From Geminicoccaceae bacterium (GTDB taxonomy: Bacteria > Pseudomonadota > Alphaproteobacteria > Geminicoccales > Geminicoccaceae): DNA of 64,000 nucleotides. Of this stretch, positions 57,150 to 64,000 are shown in pieces. The notes under the pieces were generated by a model. That model was not told the DNA's origin, made no database searches, and saw nothing but the letters and a program-made list of their open reading frames with translations. Both the position numbers and the translations under genes were made by a program. Positions within the stretch are counted from its first letter, which is position 1. Each line of letters starts with the position of its first letter. The stretch lies in assembly GCA_025999455.1 (NCBI GenBank), contig AP024683.1, positions 1,805,501 through 1,869,500 on the forward strand, written 5' to 3'.

Positions 57150-58889
57150 CTATCCGCCCGTCAATTCGACCGCCGGTCGCGGGGCGAGGGCCCGCGGTGC
57201 GGCGAGCGGCACGACCGCGCCGCCCTCGACGTGCCAGATCCGATCGGCGACCTCCAGGAGCTCGGGCCGGTGGGTGACGGCGAGCACGGTCGTGCGGTCG
57301 GCGAGCCGGCGGATGTTGCGGGTGATCTCTTGGGCCGTGGTCGGATCGAGCGCGCTCGTGACCTCGTCCAAGACCAGGAGACGCGGGGCGCCGACGAGTG
57401 CCCGGGCGAGCGCGATGCGCTGGCGCTGACCGCCCGAGAGCCGCGCCCCACGCTCGCCCACGACCGTGTCGAGCCCGTCGGGCAGGGCGGCCACGAAATC
57501 CCAGGCCTCGGCGGTCCGCAGCGCGGCCTCGAGGGCGGGCTCGGGGATCGTCTCGTCGCCGAAGGTGAGGTTGGCGCGGATCGTATCGTGGAAGAGCACG
57601 GTCTCCTGCGGCACGTAGCCGACCATCCGCCGCCAGGACGCGAGGTCGATCTCGGCGAGGTCGACCCCGTCGATCGTGACCCGGCCCGAGTCCGGTCGAT
57701 GGAGGCCCAAGATGAGGTCGACGATCGTCGTCTTGCCGGCCCCCGACGGCCCGGTGAGCACGGTGAGCGAGCCCGCCGGTACGACGAGATCGGCCCGCTC
57801 GAGCACGCGGTGCGCGCCGTGCGAGAAGCTCACCTTCTCGAGGGCGACGGCGCGCTCGAAGCGGGCCGGGAGACGGCCCGGATTGGGCTCGGGCTCGGCC
57901 GCGGCCTGGGCCACGAGCTCTTCGGCGTGGTACCAGGAGGCCTCCATCTCGACCGCGGTCTGGTAGGCCTTCTGGAGTTTGCCGATCGAGGAGACCGAGC
58001 GGTAGAGGACGATGCCGATCACGACGAGCTCGGCGACCGGGATCTTCCAGATCGCCCAGGCGACCCAGAAGCCGAGGCCGAGGGCGAGGGCCAAGAGGAT
58101 GTCTTGGAGATTGTTGAGGGCCTCGCGGTTGAAGACCTGGCGGCGGATCGTCTTGTGCAGGCGCCGGATGCGGGCCTCGAACAGCCGCGCGAACGCGGCC
58201 TCGCGGCCCATCGCCTTGACCGGCTTCAAATTGCTCAGCGTGTCCGAGAGGTAGACGAGCAGGTCCTTGGTCCGCAAGGTCTGCTTGCGGCCGGTCACCC
58301 GCGAGCGGCGGACGAAGACCGCGAGCGCACCCGTCACGAGCGCCCCGATGACCGCGGCGGCGAGCGCGATCTTCCAGGAGATGAGGACGGCGATCACGCC
58401 CATGACCGCGCTCTGGATGGCGAGGGCGAGGAGCTCGGCCACGAGGGTGAAGGCGCGGCCGGCGCGCATCGCTTCGCCCGAGGCCACGTTGGCGATCCGC
58501 CCGAGCGGCTGGTCGACGAGGAAGCGCCAACGGACCTGCAGGAGATGCTCGATCAGCCGGCGGCGGATGCCGGTCGTGAGGGTCGCCATGGCGTTGCCGA
58601 CGTAGACCGAGGCGACGAGCCGCAGCGCCGAGCGCAGCACCAGGATCGCGACGACCAGGATCAAGAGCGTGCCGACCTCGAGCGGCAGGCCGAGCGCCTC
58701 GAGGGTGGCGCGCACGGCGCGGTTGAGGGGCGAGCCGTCCTGGGCCCCGCTGTCGGCCGCCACGCCGATCAAGGGCATGAGCGTGGCGAAGCCGAGCCCC
58801 TCGGCGAGCGTCGCGGCCAAGAGGGCCAGGATCAGGAGCCAGGGCCGGGTGCCCGGTGCCTTGAAGAAGATCTCGAGGAGTTTGCGCAT
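57150..58889 (-). CDS. ABC exporter, half transporter, MsbA-like
   Basis: A 579-residue fused membrane-ATPase exporter. Six membrane segments fill the N-terminal half. The ATPase has Walker A GPSGAGKTT (about residue 380), signature LSGGQRQRIALARALVG, and Walker B LLVLDEVTSALD. Homologs flip lipids, export peptides or polysaccharides. It lies 50 bp upstream of the ELM1-domain gene and in the same direction as the sphingolipid minus operon, which suggests a lipid- or glycan-related cargo. Confidence 0.87.
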   Translation of the reverse strand: MRKLLEIFFKAPGTRPWLLILALLAATLAEGLGFATLMPLIGVAADSGAQDGSPLNRAVRATLEALGLPLEVGTLLILVVAILVLRSALRLVASVYVGNAMATLTTGIRRRLIEHLLQVRWRFLVDQPLGRIANVASGEAMRAGRAFTLVAELLALAIQSAVMGVIAVLISWKIALAAAVIGALVTGALAVFVRRSRVTGRKQTLRTKDLLVYLSDTLSNLKPVKAMGREAAFARLFEARIRRLHKTIRRQVFNREALNNLQDILLALALGLGFWVAWAIWKIPVAELVVIGIVLYRSVSSIGKLQKAYQTAVEMEASWYHAEELVAQAAAEPEPNPGRLPARFERAVALEKVSFSHGAHRVLERADLVVPAGSLTVLTGPSGAGKTTIVDLILGLHRPDSGRVTIDGVDLAEIDLASWRRMVGYVPQETVLFHDTIRANLTFGDETIPEPALEAALRTAEAWDFVAALPDGLDTVVGERGARLSGGQRQRIALARALVGAPRLLVLDEVTSALDPTTAQEITRNIRRLADRTTVLAVTHRPELLEVADRIWHVEGGAVVPLAAPRALAPRPAVELTGG

Positions 58890-58975
58890 GGATCCACGGG
58901 TCGGCGCGGCGGGCCGGGCGCCGCCGCGCCGGGCGCTTTCCCACGCGGGCGGCACCCTGTCCACCCCGCCCGAGG

Positions 58976-60049
58976 TCACGGGCTCGCCCCCGGGGTCTCG
59001 GGGGCGGCGGGGCGGATCCAGTCCTGCAGGAGCGCCCGGCCGAGCGCCAAGAGCACGGGCCCGATGAAGATCCCGAGGAAGCCGAAGGCGAAAGCGCCGC
59101 CCACCACGCCCAAGAAGGTCAACAGGAACGAGAGGTTGCTCTCGCGCGAGATGAGCCAGGGGCGGATCAGGTTGTCGATCCCGCTGATCACGAAGAGCCC
59201 GTAGGCCGCGAGGAAGAGGCCCGCCTCGGTCCGGCCCTGGGCGAGCAACCAGCCGGCGAGCGGCAGCCAGACGAGCGGCGGGCCGATCGCCGGCAGGAGG
59301 GCGGTGAAGAAGGTGAGGACGCCGAGCACGAACGCACCCGGGATGCCGACGAGGGCGAAGCCGATCGCCGCCGCCGCCCCTTGGACGAGGGCGGTGCCCA
59401 CGAAGCCGTAGACGACGCCGCGGACGGTCGAGCCCGCGACCTCGAGGAGATGCTCGGCGCGTTCGCCCGAGATCCGCTCGCCCGCGCGGCGGATCTGCTC
59501 GACCAGGCCGGGGCCGTCGCGCAGGAAGAAGAAGACCGCGGTCAAGGAGAGCGACAGCTCGACCAGCCCCGAGCCCAAGGTGAGGCCGGCGCGGATCGCG
59601 AAGTCGCGGATCGTCGCGAGCCAGGGCTGCACGAGGCCGGGCAGGTCGCGCACGTCCTCGGCGAGCCGGTTCCAGGCGTCGACCAGGTACGGCCCCATCG
59701 TCGGCAGGTCGAACAGCCACTCGGGCGGCGGCGGCATGCCGACCTCGAGGAGTTGGCGCACGGTCTCGACCAGGAGCAGGATCCCGTCGGCGATCTGCCG
59801 ACCGACCAAAACGAGCGGCAGGAGAAGGGCGAGGGCGAGGAGCGAGGTGGTGAGGCCGGCGGCGAAGCCGGCCCGGCCGCCGAACAGGCGCACGAGCCGG
59901 CGATGCAGCGGCCAGGCGGCGTAGGCGAGGATCGTGGCCCACAGGAGTGCGGAGGCGAACGGCAACAGGACGAGGAGGATCCCGAAGCCGAGCCCGGCGA
60001 GTGCCGTGAGCCCGATCGCGAGCTCGACACGGGCATCGGAGAGCCGCAC
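58976..60049 (-). CDS. AI-2E family (PerM-like) transporter
   Basis: A 357-residue membrane protein with about eight hydrophobic segments, including VELAIGLTALAGLGFGILLVLLPFA and LLALALLLPLVLVGRQIADGI (read in parts), and the C-terminal GIDNLIRPWLISRESNL and GIFIGPVLLALGRALLQDW typical of AI-2E/PerM. A GTG start is used. The transported solute is not known; AI-2 export is one assigned case. Confidence 0.8.
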   Translation of the reverse strand: MRLSDARVELAIGLTALAGLGFGILLVLLPFASALLWATILAYAAWPLHRRLVRLFGGRAGFAAGLTTSLLALALLLPLVLVGRQIADGILLLVETVRQLLEVGMPPPPEWLFDLPTMGPYLVDAWNRLAEDVRDLPGLVQPWLATIRDFAIRAGLTLGSGLVELSLSLTAVFFFLRDGPGLVEQIRRAGERISGERAEHLLEVAGSTVRGVVYGFVGTALVQGAAAAIGFALVGIPGAFVLGVLTFFTALLPAIGPPLVWLPLAGWLLAQGRTEAGLFLAAYGLFVISGIDNLIRPWLISRESNLSFLLTFLGVVGGAFAFGFLGIFIGPVLLALGRALLQDWIRPAAPETPGASP

Positions 60050-60069
60050 GGCGCGGGTCCGCCCCCGGC

Positions 60070-60969
60070 TCAGCCCTTCGCGCGGCCCTTCACCTCGATC
60101 CCGGCGAGCCGCTCGTAAACCTTGACCACGGCCGAATCGTCCTCGCGGCCGAGCCCGGCCGCGGCGGCGGCCAAGAACATCTGATGCGCGGCGGTGGCGA
60201 CCGGCAGGGGAAAGCGCAGCTCGCGGCCGAGGTCGGCGACGATCCCGAGATCCTTGACGAAGATCTCGACCGCCGAGAGGGGCGTGAAGTCGCGGGCGAG
60301 GATGTGCGGCACGCGGTTCTGGAACATCCAGGAGCTGCCGGCGCTGTTGGAGACGACCTCGAAGAGCGTGGTCGGATCGGCCCCGGCCCGCACGCCGAGC
60401 GCCATGGCCTCGCACGCCGCGGCGATGTGCACGCCCGCGAGCAGTTGGTTGATCGCCTTGACCGTGGAGGCGATGCCGGCCGTGTCGCCGAGCCGGTAGA
60501 TCTTGGCGGCCATCGCCTCGAGCGCCGGCCCGGCCGCGGCGAAGGCCGCCTCGCTGCCGCTCGCCATGATCGTGAGCTCGCCCGCTTCGGCCTTGAGCCG
60601 ACCGCCCGAGATCGGGGCGTCGAGGAAGGGGTGGCCGCGGCCCTCCAGCTCCTCGCCGAGCCGACGCGCGAAGGAGGGCGGCACCGTCGCGTGGAGCACG
60701 ACCGCGGCACGCTCGGGCAGCGCCGGCAGCGCGGCGTCGAGCACCGACCGGGCCTGCTCGGCCGTGGCGACCGCGAGCAGGAGGAGCTCGGCGTCTCGGG
60801 CGGCATCGGCGGGGTCGGAAGCGGCCGCGCCACCGGCCTCGACGAGCCGGGCGCGGGCCTCGGGCGAGAGATCGAAACCCCGCACGCGGAAGCCCTTGCG
60901 CACCAGGTTGGCGGCCATCGGCCCGCCCATCGCACCGAGGCCCACGAACCCGACCCGTCGTCCGTCCAT
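60070..60969 (-). CDS. ltnD: L-threonate dehydrogenase-like beta-hydroxyacid dehydrogenase
   Basis: A 299-residue NAD-dependent dehydrogenase of the 3-hydroxyisobutyrate family. The N-terminal GFVGLGAMGGPMAANLVRKG binds NAD, DAPISGGRLKAEAGELTIMASG is the substrate loop, and the catalytic lysine is in TVKAINQLLAGV. SSWMFQNRVPHILARDF and SAVEIFVKDLGIV resemble LtnD proteins of four-carbon acid sugar catabolism. The exact acid is inferred. Confidence 0.78.
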   Translation of the reverse strand: MDGRRVGFVGLGAMGGPMAANLVRKGFRVRGFDLSPEARARLVEAGGAAASDPADAARDAELLLLAVATAEQARSVLDAALPALPERAAVVLHATVPPSFARRLGEELEGRGHPFLDAPISGGRLKAEAGELTIMASGSEAAFAAAGPALEAMAAKIYRLGDTAGIASTVKAINQLLAGVHIAAACEAMALGVRAGADPTTLFEVVSNSAGSSWMFQNRVPHILARDFTPLSAVEIFVKDLGIVADLGRELRFPLPVATAAHQMFLAAAAAGLGREDDSAVVKVYERLAGIEVKGRAKG

Positions 60970-61103
60970 CGCCCGCTCCCCCGCTCGCTGCCGGGGCATC
61001 CTCGCGCCGGGCACGTGCCCCGACAAGGCGAGCGACGCGCGCGGTCCGGCATGCTAGGATGAGCGGAAAGGGCGGCTCGGGCCGTCCGATCGGGGAGGAG
61101 GCG

Positions 61104-61397
61104 ATGACCCTGTTCGTGGCGTTGGTGAACTGGACCGATCAGGGGATCCGCACGGTCCAACGCTCGCCCGCGCGGTTCGACGAGGCCAAGGCCGAGCTCG
61201 AGGCGATGGGCGGACGGATCCTCCATCTCTTCATGACGATGGGGCCTCACGATCTCGTGGTGGTCTACGAGACGCCGGACGATGCGATCGCGGCCCGTTG
61301 GACCCTGCAGCTCGTGAGCCGCGGGAACGTGCGCACCCTCACGATGAAGGCCTATCCCGAAGCGGCGTATCGGGAGATCGTGGGCGCGCTCGGCTGA
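61104..61397 (+). CDS. GYD-domain protein
   Basis: A 97-residue protein of the GYD family: MTLFVALVNWTDQGIRTV, RILHLFMTMGPHDLVVVYETPDD and RTLTMKAYPEAAY. No reaction is established for the family. A GGGGAGGAGG ribosome site precedes the ATG at 61104. It is the first plus-strand gene upstream of xoxF. Confidence 0.75.
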   Translation: MTLFVALVNWTDQGIRTVQRSPARFDEAKAELEAMGGRILHLFMTMGPHDLVVVYETPDDAIAARWTLQLVSRGNVRTLTMKAYPEAAYREIVGALG

Positions 61398-61418
61398 GGG
61401 GTCGACGGTGGAGCGCGC

Positions 61419-61447
61419 TTGCGCGCGCGCGTACGGTTCTCTAAGAA
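61419..61447 (+). promoter_or_regulatory. Weak promoter candidate upstream of xoxF
   Basis: TTGCGC (61419-61424) and TAAGAA (61442-61447) are separated by 17 bases in the 188-bp gap before xoxF. Each box matches only three of six consensus bases. An 8-bp palindrome TACGCGTA (61456-61463) follows. Tentative. Confidence 0.3.
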
Positions 61448-61585
61448 ACGAGCGCTTACGCGTATCGGTCGGAGGGCCGGGGCGCCGCGATCCCAGGGAA
61501 GACGGCGTGCCGGCGGGGTGGGAGGGCGGTTCCGATCGGCGTGCGGACGCGACCACACGACACGAACAACGACGGAGGCAAGGTC

Positions 61586-63373
61586 GTGAAGTCGAAGGTC
61601 GTACTCGGTTGTGGCGTCGCGATGGCGGCGTTGCTCGCCGGGTCATCGCTCGCCGAGGCCAACGACGAGTTGTTGCTGCTGCAGCAGAACCCGGCCTACT
61701 GGGTGATGCAGGGCGGTAATTACTCGCATCATCGTTACAGCCAGCTCGCGCAGATCAACAAGGACAACGCCAAGGACCTGAAGGTCGCCTGGACGTTCTC
61801 GACCGGCGTGCTGCGCGGCCACGAGGGTGGCCCCCTCGTGATCGGCAACGTCATGTACGTGCACACGCCGTTCCCGAACATCGTCTACGCGCTCGACCTC
61901 AACGATCACGGTCGGGTGATCTGGAAGTACGAGCCGAAGCAGGATCCGAACGTCATCGCGGTGATGTGCTGCGACACGGTCAATCGCGGCGTCGCCTACG
62001 GTGACGGCAAGATCTTCCTGCACCAGGCCGACACGACGCTCGTGGCGCTCGACGCCAAGACCGGTAAGGTCCTCTGGCAGAGCAAGAACGGCGACCCGTC
62101 CAAGGGTGAGACCGGCACCTCGGCGCCGGTCGTCTACAAGGACAAGGTCTATGTCGGCATCTCGGGTGGCGAGTTCGGCGTCCGCTGCCACCTGACCGCT
62201 TACGACGTCAAGACCGGCAAGCTGGTCTGGCGTGGCTACTCGATGGGGCCGGACAACGAGATCCTCGTCGATCCGGAGAAGACCACCGAGCTCGGCAAGC
62301 CGGTCGGCAAGGATTCGAGCCTCAAGACCTGGCAGGGCGATCAGTGGAAGATCGGCGGCGGGTGCACCTGGGGCTGGATCTCGGTCGATCCCGAGCTCAA
62401 CCTGATCTATTACGGCTCGGGTAACCCCGGCACCTGGAACCCGGTCCAGCGGCCCGGCGACAACAAGTGGTCGATGACCATCTGGGCTCGTGACGCCGAC
62501 ACCGGCATGGCCAAGTGGGTCTACCAGATGACCCCCCACGACGAGTGGGACTACGACGGCGTCAACGAGATGGTGCTGTTCGACGCCGAGTGGCAGGGCA
62601 AGCCGCGCAAGCTGCTCTTCCACCACGACCGTAACGGCCTGAGCTACACGCTCGACCGGGTGACCGGTGAGCTGTTGCGGGCCGACAAGGCCTTCCCCTG
62701 GGTCAACTGGGTGAAGGAGATCAAGGACGGTCGGCCGGTCGTCGATCCGCGGTACTCGACCCATCACAACGGCGAGGACGTCAACACCAAGGGCATCTGC
62801 CCGGCGGCGCTGGGGACCAAGGACCAGCAGCCGATGGCCTACAGCCCGAAGACCGGGCTCATGTACATCCCGTACAACACGGTGTGCATGGACTACGAGC
62901 CGTTCCGGGTGACCTACACGGCCGGTCAGCCCTATGTCGGCGCGACCTTGTCGATGTACCCGGCGCCTGGCGGCGACACGCTCGGTGCGATCGGCGCCTG
63001 GGATCCGATCAAGGGCGAGCACAAGTGGCTCAACATCGAGCCCTTCTCGGTCTGGTCGGGCGTCCTCGCCACGGCCGGTGACATCGTCGCCTACGGCACG
63101 CTCGAGGGCTGGTTCAAGGTCCTCGACAAGGACACCGGGCGCGAGCTGTACCGCTTCAAGACGCCGTCGGGCATCATCGGCAACGTGATGACCTATCTCC
63201 ACGGCGGCAAGCAGTACATGGCGGTCTACTCGGGCATCGGCGGCTGGGCCGGCATCGGTCTCGCCGCGGGTCTGACCGAGGACACGGCCGGCCTCGGCGC
63301 GGTCGGTGCCTACAAGGCGCTCGCCAACTACACCCAGCTCGGCGGTCAGCTCACGGTCTTCACGCTGAACTGA
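61586..63373 (+). CDS. xoxF: XoxF-type lanthanide-dependent methanol dehydrogenase
   Basis: A 595-residue PQQ-dependent periplasmic alcohol dehydrogenase. Signal peptide [19 protein letters not shown], then an eight-bladed propeller. The vicinal cysteines that contact PQQ are C128-C129 ([11 protein letters not shown]). ARDADTG holds the catalytic Asp303 and Asp305 two residues later; that second Asp marks lanthanide-binding XoxF rather than calcium Mxa[21 protein letters not shown] and [17 protein letters not shown] are XoxF-like. GTG start with GGAGG seven bases upstream. Codons look favoured for high expression. No cytochrome (XoxG) or XoxJ gene is in the window. Confidence 0.93.
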   Translation: MKSKVVLGCGVAMAALLAGSSLAEANDELLLLQQNPAYWVMQGGNYSHHRYSQLAQINKDNAKDLKVAWTFSTGVLRGHEGGPLVIGNVMYVHTPFPNIVYALDLNDHGRVIWKYEPKQDPNVIAVMCCDTVNRGVAYGDGKIFLHQADTTLVALDAKTGKVLWQSKNGDPSKGETGTSAPVVYKDKVYVGISGGEFGVRCHLTAYDVKTGKLVWRGYSMGPDNEILVDPEKTTELGKPVGKDSSLKTWQGDQWKIGGGCTWGWISVDPELNLIYYGSGNPGTWNPVQRPGDNKWSMTIWARDADTGMAKWVYQMTPHDEWDYDGVNEMVLFDAEWQGKPRKLLFHHDRNGLSYTLDRVTGELLRADKAFPWVNWVKEIKDGRPVVDPRYSTHHNGEDVNTKGICPAALGTKDQQPMAYSPKTGLMYIPYNTVCMDYEPFRVTYTAGQPYVGATLSMYPAPGGDTLGAIGAWDPIKGEHKWLNIEPFSVWSGVLATAGDIVAYGTLEGWFKVLDKDTGRELYRFKTPSGIIGNVMTYLHGGKQYMAVYSGIGGWAGIGLAAGLTEDTAGLGAVGAYKALANYTQLGGQLTVFTLN

Positions 63374-63395
63374 TCCCGCGCGATCCCTCTCGCGA

Positions 63396-63430
63396 GACCC
63401 GGCGTCGGCCCGACGCCGGGTCTTTTCTTT
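63396..63430 (+). terminator. Rho-independent terminator after xoxF
   Basis: A perfect 12-bp stem (63396-63407 with 63411-63422, 3-base loop) is followed by TTTTCTTT. It lies 22 bp past the xoxF stop, so most transcripts should end before the next gene. Confidence 0.92.
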
Positions 63431-63455
63431 CGGCTCGTCGGAGAGGACCCGCCCG

Positions 63456-63950
63456 ATGTCCCGACTTCTCGCCGCCCTTCTCGTCCTCGCTGCGACCGTG
63501 TTCCGGCCGGCGCCGGCCGCGGAACCCGTCCGCCTCGTGCTGTTCCCGCTCGAGTTCGTGACCACGAGCCTGGAGCCGGTGCGCGAGGACGAACGCGCCC
63601 GCCTCGCCCTGGCCGAGGCCGAATTGCGTCGGCGGCTCGAAGCCAAGGGCTACGTCCTGGTCGATCCCGCACCGGTCGCCGCCCGGGCGGCAGCCTACGC
63701 GTCCTTGCGCGAGTGCAACGGCTGCGAGCTCGAGCTCGCCCGCGCCCTCGGCGCCGAGCAGGCGGCCCTCGCCTGGGTCGGCAAGACGAGCAACCTCATC
63801 CTCGACCTGACGCTCCGGATCGGCGAGGTCGAAACCGGCAAGCTCGTGCGCGCGGGCTCGGTCGCGATCCGCGGCAACACCGACGAGAGCTGGCTCCGCG
63901 GGGTGCGTTACCTGGTCGAGAACGTGGTCTTCGCCGAGCGGCGTTCCTGA
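63456..63950 (+). CDS. Small secreted protein, DUF3280/DUF2380-like
   Basis: A 164-residue protein with a signal peptide (MSRLLAALLVLAATVFRPAPA). The mature part has RLVLFPLEFVTTSLEP, then two cysteines (RECNGCELELARALGA) and AWVGKTSNLILDLTLRIGEV, which look like the DUF3280/DUF2380 proteins often seen near PQQ-dependent dehydrogenase genes. GGAGAGGA ribosome site. The assignment is by pattern memory. Confidence 0.65.
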   Translation: MSRLLAALLVLAATVFRPAPAAEPVRLVLFPLEFVTTSLEPVREDERARLALAEAELRRRLEAKGYVLVDPAPVAARAAAYASLRECNGCELELARALGAEQAALAWVGKTSNLILDLTLRIGEVETGKLVRAGSVAIRGNTDESWLRGVRYLVENVVFAERRS

Positions 63951-63957
63951 GCGGCCT

Positions 63958-64000
63958 TCAGCCGCGGAACGCGCGGTCGAGATGACGGGCCCGATCGAGG
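63958..64000 (-). CDS. Possible 3' end of a minus-strand gene
   Basis: A TGA read on the minus strand at 63958-63960 is preceded by an open run of 13 codons ending in LDRARHLDRAFRG. It is too short to identify; it may simply be chance. Confidence 0.3.
   Translation of the reverse strand, partial: LDRARHLDRAFRG

Overview
The window is very GC-rich, gene-dense DNA with overlapping start/stop codons and many GTG/TTG starts. It looks like an alphaproteobacterial chromosome, probably a Rhodospirillales-type lineage. The evidence is the block ffh-rpsP-rimM-trmD-rplS-leuC, the mtaB-ftsY and mlaD-DUF2155-aat-accC-accB neighbourhoods, SOS boxes of the alphaproteobacterial GAAC-N7-GAAC type, and a XoxF methanol dehydrogenase. 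I see no tRNA, rRNA, insertion sequence, prophage or CRISPR array. Gene names rest on reading the translations, not on database searches.

Layout. 1-5583 (+): a carbohydrate uptake and catabolism operon (DhnA/LsrF-type aldolase, FGGY kinase, CUT1 ABC binding protein and two permeases; the ATPases are not in view). 5541-10777 (-): a complete dipeptide/nickel-type ABC importer. 10903-16530: secreted Mn superoxide dismutase, leuB, leuD, a clostripain-like C11 peptidase on the opposite strand, and leuC. 16563-20041 (-): rplS-trmD-rimM-rpsP-ffh. 20189-24731: cupin, dapF, mtaB, ftsY, mlaD, DUF2155. 24650-28404 (-): aat, accC, accB, acuI-like reductase. 28565-34704: YqhA-like membrane protein, a TAXI-TRAP transporter, MsrP, adenine deaminase. 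34902-40964: SOS mutasome (imuA, imuB, dnaE2) with two LexA boxes, interrupted by an opposite-strand Uma2 gene. 40974-42099: UPF0173 hydrolase and a small secreted protein.

42397-54579 is the most striking part. It is a sphingolipid locus of two convergent operons. The plus operon has acyl-AMP ligase, NAD-dependent reductase, acyl carrier protein and serine palmitoyltransferase, in an order matching my recollection of the Caulobacter ceramide genes (aasR-cerR-acpR-spt). The minus operon has a fatty-acid-hydroxylase-like protein, a GNAT-like ceramide synthase candidate, an NTP-transferase, a phosphoesterase, an LptF/LptG-like pair, a diacylglycerol-kinase-like lipid kinase and a second nucleotidyltransferase-fold protein. 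I read this as synthesis, head-group addition and possibly export of an anionic or hydroxylated sphingolipid.

54736-60969 (-): a three-domain protein ending in an ELM1-like (DUF1022) domain, an MsbA-like ABC exporter, an AI-2E family permease and an L-threonate-type dehydrogenase. 61104-63950 (+): GYD protein, xoxF with a perfect hairpin terminator, and a small secreted DUF3280-like protein. The last bases may hold the 3' end of another gene on the minus strand.
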